From assembly GCA_009839405.1 (NCBI GenBank), contig VXPR01000122.1, positions 1 to 13,403 on the forward strand: a DNA stretch of 13,403 nucleotides. Direction: 5' to 3'. Origin of the DNA: Gammaproteobacteria bacterium (lineage in GTDB: Bacteria > Pseudomonadota > Gammaproteobacteria > Pseudomonadales > Azotimanducaceae). Below are positions 7,561-12,937 of the stretch, piece by piece. The position numbers were made by a program, and so were the translations under genes. Numbering within the stretch: position 1 is the stretch's first letter; every line of letters starts with the position of its first letter. Under the pieces are notes generated by a model, which saw only the letters and a list, made by a program, of their open reading frames with translations, was not told where the DNA came from and did not search any database.

Positions 7561-7701
7561 GGGAGGGCATCTTGCCCTCCCAACGTGCCGCGAGGCGCGT
7601 CCGGACGGAATGCCCATTCTTCGGGGCCAAGCGCTTCCGGCGTCCTCCCCAGGGAACCGAATGCGCGCCTGGCGGCGCGAGCGAAGGCAAGATGCCTTCG
7701 C
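7561..7701. repeat. Inverted pair of short palindromes, copies E and F (diverged family 1)
   Basis: Copy E (7561-7581) is GGGAGGGCA-TCT-TGCCCTCCC; copy F (7681-7701) is GCGAAGGCA-AGA-TGCCTTCGC. F is preceded by GCGCC-TGGC-GGCGC (7665-7678), the counterpart of the GGCGCC palindrome before copies B and D, so it is the same composite element in a diverged form. Copy F lies inside the 5' coding region of the lipoprotein gene starting at 7661. A partial, decayed core (GGGCATTCTGC, ~7510-7520) also sits just after the large-subunit stop codon. Confidence 0.78.
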
Positions 7702-8578
7702 CCCCAAGGCCCTCGCGCTGCTGGCCGCGCTGGTGTGGCTCGGGGGTTGCCACGAGCAGCCTGATCCGCGCTTTCAGGCGCCGCTTGTGTCCGGGGTCAT
7801 CACGTTGCCGATGACCGCGACGCAACGGTTCGAGGAGCGCCTGTCTGCCACCGGCTTCGTTGCAGCGTTGCGTGGCGGCGAGAATGCGGGCATCACGTTC
7901 AGCACCATTGCCGCCGCCGCTGACGACGGGGACGGTGCCGCCAGCGCCGACATCGTGCTCGCGCAGCTTGCCGCGGCGAGTTTCGATCCGCGCATCATGG
8001 GGCCCGGTGTTGCCCCGGTCGATGCCTTGACGGGCAGCGGGCAAACCCTCGTGCTCGGCAGCGGCTTCGTTTCGGTGTTCGATCCCGTCTCGCCCTTGGG
8101 CCTCCTCCAAGTGCAGGGCGAAGTGCTGAGCGAAATCACGCCGCATGGCTACACCCGCGTGCTCGGCGTGCGCGACGGCGGCGAACGCGACGTCGCCATC
8201 GTTGGCCGCAACGACTATCACCAAGGCATGTTCGAGTCCGCGATTCAGGTAGGCCCGGGCATCGTCGAGGGCGGGCTCCTCGACATCTCGCCGCGAGAGC
8301 GCAAGCTGCCGACCTTCGTGCGCGCCTTCGTCGCTTCCTGCAGCGATCGCTGGATCGTCGGTGTCACGCAAATCCCCATGCACCTGATCGATGTGGGCGA
8401 ACGCCTGCTCGCATTCTTCGCCGCCGAAGAGCTCGCTTGCGACGAGGTGGTCAACCTCTCCGGCGACCGCGAGGCGCTGCTTGCCGTGATGAGCGAAGAC
8501 CGCCGCAGCATCGCCTACTTCGGCAACCCCGCCCTGCCGCGCGCGTCGCTGTTGGCATTTGCCGCAAGCACACCCTAG
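7661..8578 (+). CDS. Lipoprotein with a phosphodiester-glycosidase-like (NAGPA-type) domain
   Basis: A 305-aa protein. Residues 1-30 form a lipoprotein signal: basic n-region with five arginines, KALALLAALVW core, and lipobox LGGC with C30. AGGGA (7651-7655) five nt before the ATG supports this start; an in-frame ATG at 7493 would add an implausible repeat-derived leader. The body resembles phosphodiester glycosidases: GSGFVSVFDPVSPLGLL in place of the NGGFFD...PLGL region, VQGEVLSEI, QVGPGIVEGG, and VVNLSGDRE (265-271) where family members have NLDGGGS. The family cleaves sugar-phosphodiester links. The assignment is by motif pattern only and the aspartate of the NLDGGGS motif is not conserved, so function is uncertain. 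Codons 2-16 overlap repeat copy F. The LLM gene follows after 22 bp, probably co-transcribed. Confidence 0.6.
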   Translation: MRAWRRERRQDAFAPKALALLAALVWLGGCHEQPDPRFQAPLVSGVITLPMTATQRFEERLSATGFVAALRGGENAGITFSTIAAAADDGDGAASADIVLAQLAAASFDPRIMGPGVAPVDALTGSGQTLVLGSGFVSVFDPVSPLGLLQVQGEVLSEITPHGYTRVLGVRDGGERDVAIVGRNDYHQGMFESAIQVGPGIVEGGLLDISPRERKLPTFVRAFVASCSDRWIVGVTQIPMHLIDVGERLLAFFAAEELACDEVVNLSGDREALLAVMSEDRRSIAYFGNPALPRASLLAFAASTP

Positions 8579-8600
8579 CCCCTCATCAAGGAACAACCGC

Positions 8601-9674
8601 ATGGACATCGGCATCTGCGTCGCTTCCCACGTCAAGGACATCGACTACATCGTTCGCGCCGAGGAACTCGGCTATTCGCACGCCTGGCTCGCCGACAGCC
8701 AGATGCTCTGGTCGGACTGCTACGCGGCGCTGGCGCTGGCAGCAGTGCGCACCAAGACCATCCATCTCGGGACGGGAGTGGCCATCACCGGCACGCGGCC
8801 GGCGCCAAACAATGCCTCCGGCATCGCCACCATCAACGCGCTGGCGCCGGGGCGCACCTTCTTCGGAGTCGGCAGTGGCAACACCGCCATGCGGGTGATG
8901 GGATTCCCGCCGCAGCGCATCCGCGAGTTCGACGCCTATCTTGAAACCCTCGCGCCGCTGCTCTGCGGGGAGGAAGCGATGTTCCGGCGGGGCGGCGAGG
9001 AACGCCCCATCCGCCACATCATGCCCGACGACGGCTTCGTCAACTTCCAGGACCGCATCCCGCTCTACGTATCCGGCTTCGGCCCCAAGTCGCTCGGGCT
9101 CGCCGGCAGGCACGGCGACGGCGCAGTGCTCGCCATGCCGGCCAATCGCGCCGTCATGCTCAACATCTGGCGCATGATCGAGGACGGCGCCCGCAACGCC
9201 GGTCGCGAGATCGACCGCGACGCCTACTACACCACCGGGCTCACCACGATGGTGGTGCTGGACCCGGGCGAAGCCGTAGATTCCCCCCGCGTCAAGGCAG
9301 AGTGCGGCGCAATGGCCATGGCCGGCGTCCATTTCGCCTACGATCAGTTCCGCAACTTCGGCCGCCAGCCTTCCGGCGCCCTCGCCGGCATCTGGGACGA
9401 CTACCGCGCCATGATCGAAAGCCACCCCGCGGAGCGTCGCCACCAGCGCATCCATGCCGGCCACAACTGCTGGGTGCTGCCGGAAGAGGAACGGTTCCTG
9501 ACCTCGGAAGTGCTGCAGGCGTCATCCATGATCGGCACCCGCGAAGCCCTCGCCGAACGCCTGCTGGAGCTGGCGGAAGTGGGCCTCGACCAAGTGATGA
9601 TCCTGCCGAACTTCGATACCCGCTTCGACGTGCTAGAGCGCGTGGGCCGCGAAGTGTTGCCAGTGGTGGCTTAA
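8601..9674 (+). CDS. LLM-class flavin-dependent oxidoreductase
   Basis: A 357-aa protein of the bacterial-luciferase-like TIM-barrel superfamily, which includes FMN-dependent monooxygenases and F420-dependent reductases. Evidence: the opening strand MDIGICVASHV, AEELGYSHAWLADSQ, then IHLGTGVAITGTRPAPNNASGIATIN..APGRTFFGVGSGNTAM, and IPLYVSGFGPKSLGLAGRHGDGAV, all typical in order and spacing. The C-terminal part (MIGTREALAERLLELAEVGLDQVMI) matches the last helices of the barrel. AAGGA at 8588-8592 supports ATG 8601; an upstream in-frame start at 8559 would overlap the lipoprotein gene without a ribosome-binding site. Cofactor (FMN or F420) and substrate cannot be decided. The downstream CoA-transferase converges on it with a 12-bp gap. 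Confidence 0.88.
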   Translation: MDIGICVASHVKDIDYIVRAEELGYSHAWLADSQMLWSDCYAALALAAVRTKTIHLGTGVAITGTRPAPNNASGIATINALAPGRTFFGVGSGNTAMRVMGFPPQRIREFDAYLETLAPLLCGEEAMFRRGGEERPIRHIMPDDGFVNFQDRIPLYVSGFGPKSLGLAGRHGDGAVLAMPANRAVMLNIWRMIEDGARNAGREIDRDAYYTTGLTTMVVLDPGEAVDSPRVKAECGAMAMAGVHFAYDQFRNFGRQPSGALAGIWDDYRAMIESHPAERRHQRIHAGHNCWVLPEEERFLTSEVLQASSMIGTREALAERLLELAEVGLDQVMILPNFDTRFDVLERVGREVLPVVA

Positions 9675-9686
9675 GGCGAGGGGTTG

Positions 9687-10952
9687 TCAGTCTGCGCCTA
9701 GGAGGGCAGCGCGCATTGCGTCGCGGGTTGCAGTTGCGTGGGCTATCACGCGGTTTGCCGTCTCGTCGTCGAAGCCAAGTTCCGCCATGATTTCGGCGGT
9801 GTCAGCGCCGAGCGCAGGGGGCGGGGACGGATGCGGCGTCGGCGTTCTGCTGAAGTGCATGAGGGTGCCCACGGTTGGGGTGGTGCCGCTAACCGGCAAG
9901 TCCAGATCAACGACGTAATCGTTGGCCACGTTCTGCGGGTCGGTGGGGATGTCGCCGTGGCCGCGTACGCGTTCCCAGATGATCTCCGGCTGGGTCGCGA
10001 AGAAGGCTTCCCACTCGCGCCACGGCTTGCTGGCGAAGGCGTCCCGCATGAGGGCGCGAATCTCGGCCACGCCGTCGTCCGCGCCCGTCACGCCGATGCG
10101 CTTGCCGGGCGTGTTCCACTCCTCCATGAGGATGGTTTCGGGGCGATCCGCGAAGATCCAGAACTCGCTCCAGGCATCGTCCGTCATGGCCGCCACGAAC
10201 AGCACATCGACGCCATCTTGGGACGTGTACATGCCATAGGGCGCCTTGATGTTGGGGTGATGGCCGCCTTCGCGGGACAGCGGCGTGCCGGTGAGGAACG
10301 AGTGCTGTAGCTCCCACATCTGCAGCCAAAGCTGTGCCCCGAGCGAGGAGGTCCGCACCACCTGGCCGCGGCCGTTCCCGGCCCGAGCTGCGAGCGCCGT
10401 GACGCAGGCGAGGGCGAGCTGCATGGCGCCGGCGTGGTCGGCGATGGCCGCGCCCGGCGGCGTTGCGGTCTCGCCGGGCTGACCGGTCATGCTGGCGATT
10501 CCGCCGCGGGCTTGGGCGGCGCCATCGAGCATGGCCTTGGCGGCGTCCGGGCCGTGCGGCCCGAAGCCGTTGACGTGGCCCACCACCAGGCTCGGATAGC
10601 GCTCGGACAAGGTGTCTGGGTCAAGCGTCATCCGCCCGAGTGCCTCGGCGCGATAGTTGCTCACGAACACGTCGGCGGTGGCGAGCAGGGCGTGCATCAC
10701 GTCGGGACCCGGCGCGACGTGCAAGTCGAGCACCAATGAGCGCTTGCCCTTGTTCATGGCGATGAACTGCGAGTTGTAGGCGTCCGCCGGCAGGTTGTTG
10801 TTGACGCCCCGGTGGTAGCGACTGGCGTCGCCCATGGGCGGTTCCACCTTGACGACATCCGCGCCCATGTTGGCAAAGTGCAACCCGACCGCAGGCCCCT
10901 GAATGGCCGTGGCGAGTTCCACTACACGCAGGTCCGCAAGTGGTCCCGGCAT
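9687..10952 (-). CDS. Class III CoA-transferase (CaiB/BaiF family)
   Basis: A 421-aa cytoplasmic protein of usual family length. It opens with LADLRVVELATAIQGPAVGLHFANMGADVVKVEPPMGD, the signature CoA-binding start of the family, followed by NKGKRSLVLDL, ADVFVSNYRAEALGRM and a glycine-rich FGPHGPDA segment. Members move CoA between carboxylic acids by way of an aspartyl thioester. Where the catalytic Asp is expected after GRGQVV, the sequence reads RTSSLGAQLWLQ (200-211) with G205, so catalysis may be altered. GGGGGAC just before the ATG is a plausible ribosome-binding site. Transcribed away from the YbjQ gene and towards the LLM gene; no acyl-CoA dehydrogenase or hydratase partner is in the window. 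Confidence 0.9.
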   Translation of the reverse strand: MPGPLADLRVVELATAIQGPAVGLHFANMGADVVKVEPPMGDASRYHRGVNNNLPADAYNSQFIAMNKGKRSLVLDLHVAPGPDVMHALLATADVFVSNYRAEALGRMTLDPDTLSERYPSLVVGHVNGFGPHGPDAAKAMLDGAAQARGGIASMTGQPGETATPPGAAIADHAGAMQLALACVTALAARAGNGRGQVVRTSSLGAQLWLQMWELQHSFLTGTPLSREGGHHPNIKAPYGMYTSQDGVDVLFVAAMTDDAWSEFWIFADRPETILMEEWNTPGKRIGVTGADDGVAEIRALMRDAFASKPWREWEAFFATQPEIIWERVRGHGDIPTDPQNVANDYVVDLDLPVSGTTPTVGTLMHFSRTPTPHPSPPPALGADTAEIMAELGFDDETANRVIAHATATRDAMRAALLGAD

Positions 10953-10980
10953 CTGTCCCCCAAATCAGCAACTGCACGTC

Positions 10981-11010
10981 AGTTTACGACTCGCCGGGCC
11001 GATCACCCAA
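10981..11010 (-). promoter_or_regulatory. Possible sigma-70-like promoter of the CoA-transferase gene
   Basis: On the minus strand TTGGGT (11010-11005) and TAAACT (10986-10981) are separated by 18 nt. The -10-like box lies 28 nt before the ATG at 10952, leaving a short leader that contains the GGGGGA ribosome-binding site. It is the best -35/-10 pair I found in the 123-bp divergent gap with the YbjQ-family gene. Confidence 0.42.
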
Positions 11011-11075
11011 TCTTGCGCTTGCCGGTTGCCGCATCGCCACGCATCCTTGCGGCTTCCTGCAACCAAGGCGAACCC

Positions 11076-11396
11076 ATGATCCTCACCACCACCCAGAACA
11101 TCGAAGGCAAGGCCATCCGCAACTACCACGGCATCGTCACCGGCGAGGCCATCGTCGGCGCCAACATCTTCCGCGATTTCTTCGCCGGCATCCGTGACAT
11201 CGTCGGCGGCCGCTCCGCCTCCTACGAGAAGGAGTTGCAGAAAGCGCGCCAGATTGCGCTCGAAGAGATGGAATACGCGGCGCAGGACTTGGGCGGCAAT
11301 GCCGTGGTCGGCGTGGACCTCGACTACGAGGTGGTGGGACAGGGCGGCAGCATGCTCATGGTCACAGCCAGCGGAACGGCCGTGACGGCTGCCTAA
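11076..11396 (+). CDS. UPF0145 / YbjQ-family putative heavy-metal-binding protein
   Basis: A 106-aa protein matching the whole length of the small YbjQ family. Recognisable elements: MILTTTQNIEGKAIRNYHGI at the N-terminus, GEAIVGANIFRDFFAGIRDIVGGRSASYE in the middle, and ALEEMEYAAQDLGGNAVVGVDLDYE before a strand-rich end (MLMVTASGTAV). The family forms small oligomers and is annotated as heavy-metal binding, but no cysteine or histidine metal cluster is visible here and its physiological role is not established. No signal peptide. AAGG about 7 nt before the ATG is a modest ribosome-binding site. It is divergent from the CoA-transferase and convergent with the next gene, so it is probably a single-gene unit. 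Confidence 0.9.
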   Translation: MILTTTQNIEGKAIRNYHGIVTGEAIVGANIFRDFFAGIRDIVGGRSASYEKELQKARQIALEEMEYAAQDLGGNAVVGVDLDYEVVGQGGSMLMVTASGTAVTAA

Positions 11397-11410
11397 GGGG
11401 CTCGTGCGCG

Positions 11411-11845
11411 TTACGGGGCGCTCGATGGCGCGGTTTCGTCCTTCGGATCGAGCCGCACGAAATGCCGCGGCGGAAAGCCGGTGAGGATTCGGAAGACAAC
11501 CCCGGTGGGGTTGTCCGCAGCCACCCTCACCTCCTCGTCGCGGGCGAGGGCGACGGCGGTGTGAGGTTGCCCGGCGGGATCCTCGCCGCGTCGGATCGTG
11601 ACCTCTGGATTGGCCAGCACATGGCCATACCAAGCCCGCGGCCAGTGGTTCACGGCCACATAGGCCTTGCCGTCGCTTTCGAGCTCCGACAGCACGCGAT
11701 CGTGAGGATTCCCGTCGGCGTCGGTGGTGGTGATGACCAGAGTGCCCGGACCTTGAGGCTGGAAATAGCCCAGCAGGCTCTCGAACACGGTCACGAGCAG
11801 CACATACACCAGCGCCACGATGCCGAGGATTTTCGCGATTCTCAT
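11411..11845 (-). CDS. Membrane-anchored split-barrel protein resembling deazaflavin (F420)-dependent nitroreductases
   Basis: A 144-aa protein. Residues ~1-25 (MRIAKILGIVALVYVLLVTV) form one transmembrane anchor. The rest resembles the deazaflavin-dependent nitroreductase / F420H2-dependent quinone reductase family: a strand with GTLVITTTDADGNPHDRVLSEL, then KAYVAVNHWPRAWYGHVLANPEVTIRRG, then AVALARDEEVRV. These are split beta-barrels binding F420 or a related flavin. The cofactor is inferred; a pyridoxamine-oxidase-like flavin use is possible. GGGAGGAAGGG immediately upstream (11856-11846) fixes the start at 11845, although the frame stays open for 70 more codons through GC-rich repeats. 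Stop is 14 bp from the stop of the convergent YbjQ-family gene. The presence of F420 in this organism is not shown. Confidence 0.72.
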   Translation of the reverse strand: MRIAKILGIVALVYVLLVTVFESLLGYFQPQGPGTLVITTTDADGNPHDRVLSELESDGKAYVAVNHWPRAWYGHVLANPEVTIRRGEDPAGQPHTAVALARDEEVRVAADNPTGVVFRILTGFPPRHFVRLDPKDETAPSSAP

Positions 11846-11887
11846 CCCTTCCTCCCAGCGGCCTTTCGGGCTTGCCGCGCTATTGGC

Positions 11888-11920
11888 CTGTCGGACTTTC
11901 CGCGCCAGCGGCGAAGTCCG
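11888..11920. repeat. Decayed relative of the 1848-1884 hairpin
   Basis: CTGTCGGACTT (11888-11898) and CGGCGAAGTCCG (11909-11920) are identical to parts of the two arms at 1848-1884. The stem here pairs CGGACTTTCCGC (11892-11903) with GCGGCGAAGTCCG (11908-11920) with a bulge, and the outer arm bases have diverged. It lies in the gap upstream of the split-barrel gene. Confidence 0.7.
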
Positions 11921-11964
11921 GCTGGCTGGCAGCCGTAGCTGCGAGCGAATGCGAGCACGAAGGC

Positions 11965-12015
11965 CAGCAGTTCGCCCCAGCGAACTGCCGACGCGCCCTA
12001 CAGGGCGCGCCAGCG
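11965..12015 (+). repeat. Palindromic mosaic repeat (family 2), left copy
   Basis: Two adjacent hairpins: GCAGTTCGC-CCCA-GCGAACTGC (11967-11988) and CGCGCCC-TACA-GGGCGCG (11992-12009), ending in CCAGCG. The 51-bp unit matches the reverse complement of 12795-12846 at all but six substitutions and one indel by hand alignment. It lies upstream of the DUF1993 gene. Confidence 0.85.
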
Positions 12016-12222
12016 GCGAAGCGCGCAAGCGATTGACGGCCACATTCTGCACCATCCGGGCGGCGTGAGCGAAGCGAAATCACTTGCGCTCGATGACTGG
12101 GTGCGAGGCTTTCGGCCCGCCGAGCAGCCCTGCCGGGCCCTGCTGGCTGCTACACTGACCGCGAGGCTGCACTTACCGCGCAGCACCGTTCACCCAAACC
12201 TGCCATTTGTGGAGGCAAACCC

Positions 12223-12741
12223 ATGCCCGTTTCGTTGTACGACGCCACCGTCGGCACCTATCTTCAAATCCTGAGTTCCGTGGAAGGCGTCCTCGACAAG
12301 GGGCGCGAGCATTGCGAGGCGAACGGCATCGACCTCGGCGAAGTGGTCGAGATGCGACTGATCGACGACATGCTGCCGTTCCGCTTCCAGCTCATCTCCG
12401 TCACGCACCACTCGCTCGGCGCGATTCAGGGCGTCGAGGCTGGCGTGTTCAGCCCGCCGACCATGAACGACCTCGACTACGGCGGCCTGCGCGACATGGT
12501 AGGGGATGCCCGCAAGGCACTGGCCGACTATTCGGCGGACACGGTGAACGCCCTCGCCGGCAAGGAGATGGAGTTCCGCATGGGCAGCCGCGCCATGCCC
12601 TTCGTGGCGGAGGATTTCCTGCTCACCTTCTCCCTGCCCAACTTCTACTTCCACGCCACCACCACCTACGACATGCTGCGCATGAAGGGCACGCCGATCG
12701 GCAAAGGCGACTTCCTGGGGCGGATGCGGCTGAAGCGGTAA
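12223..12741 (+). CDS. DUF1993 family protein
   Basis: A 172-aa protein matching the DUF1993 family over its full length: MPVSLYDATVGTYLQIL at the start, DMLPFRFQLISVTHHSLGAIQG in the middle, and DFLLTFSLPNFYFHATTTYDMLR near the end. These conserved segments include two histidines (H in VTHHS and FYFHATTTYD), which in this helical-bundle superfamily, related to DinB-like proteins, could bind a metal (inference). The biochemical role of the family is unknown. No signal peptide is visible, so the protein is cytoplasmic. GGAGG at 12211-12215, seven nt before the ATG, makes the start firm. The gene stands alone and is bracketed by two inverted copies of a ~51-bp palindromic mosaic (11965-12015 and 12795-12846). 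Confidence 0.9.
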   Translation: MPVSLYDATVGTYLQILSSVEGVLDKGREHCEANGIDLGEVVEMRLIDDMLPFRFQLISVTHHSLGAIQGVEAGVFSPPTMNDLDYGGLRDMVGDARKALADYSADTVNALAGKEMEFRMGSRAMPFVAEDFLLTFSLPNFYFHATTTYDMLRMKGTPIGKGDFLGRMRLKR

Positions 12742-12751
12742 GCAAGGCGCA

Positions 12752-12794
12752 CGGTCCCTCTGAGAAGGCCGCTCTGCCTCCCTCCGAGGGACCG
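12752..12794. repeat. 9-bp hairpin enclosing a decayed family 1 palindrome
   Basis: CGGTCCCTC (12752-12760) pairs perfectly with GAGGGACCG (12786-12794). The 25-nt loop contains GAGAAGGC...TCTGCCTCCC, recognisable as an eroded copy of the AGGGAAGGCA/TGCCTTCCCT unit. It begins 10 nt after the DUF1993 stop. No T-run follows, so terminator function is doubtful. Confidence 0.6.
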
Positions 12795-12846
12795 CGCTAG
12801 CGCGCCCCTTCAGGGCGCGTTGGCAGTTCGCTTGCGCGAACTGCTG
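12795..12846 (-). repeat. Palindromic mosaic repeat (family 2), right copy, inverted
   Basis: Holds CGCGCCC-CTTCA-GGGCGCG (12801-12819) then GCAGTTCGC-TTGC-GCGAACTGC (12823-12844): the same two hairpins as the left copy in reverse order. Its reverse complement aligns to 11965-12015 with ~87% identity by hand. It is located between the DUF1993 gene and the convergent outer-membrane gene. Confidence 0.85.
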
Positions 12847-12878
12847 CGCTTCGACGAGTTCCTCGGCGCATTCAAGAC

Positions 12879-12899
12879 GGGCGGGGACAAGCCCCGCCC
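12879..12899. repeat. GC-rich palindrome between convergent genes
   Basis: GGGCGGGG (12879-12886), loop ACAAG, CCCCGCCC (12892-12899), flanked by CTAC. It starts 39 nt beyond the stop of the minus-strand outer-membrane gene and could act as a 3' stem-loop for it, but lacks a T-run. Similar GC-rich interspersed palindromes occur in many bacterial genomes, so a repeat origin is as likely as a terminator. Confidence 0.6.
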
Positions 12900-12937
12900 C
12901 TACGAGGCAGGGTTGGTTTTCTGCAAGCGGCGTGTTT

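Larger units (their letters stand above)
11846..12222. other. Divergent intergenic region, 377 bp, dense in palindromes
   Basis: This gap lies between two divergent genes. It contains a decayed hairpin (11888-11920), the palindromic mosaic shared with 12795-12846 (11965-12015), a nested GCGCGC inverted repeat (12005-12026), and CG-rich partial repeats up to ~12145. TACACT at 12151-12156 could be a -10 box for the DUF1993 gene but no convincing -35 accompanies it. No additional gene is supported. Confidence 0.6.

Noticed and set aside
7466..8641. 391-codon open frame on the minus strand
   Set aside because: Antisense to the lipoprotein gene and running through palindromic repeats; no domain and no ribosome-binding site.
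11846..12055. 70-residue N-terminal extension of the split-barrel protein
   Set aside because: The extension translates GC-rich repeats, while a strong GGGAGGAAGGG ribosome-binding site and a transmembrane start point to ATG 11845.
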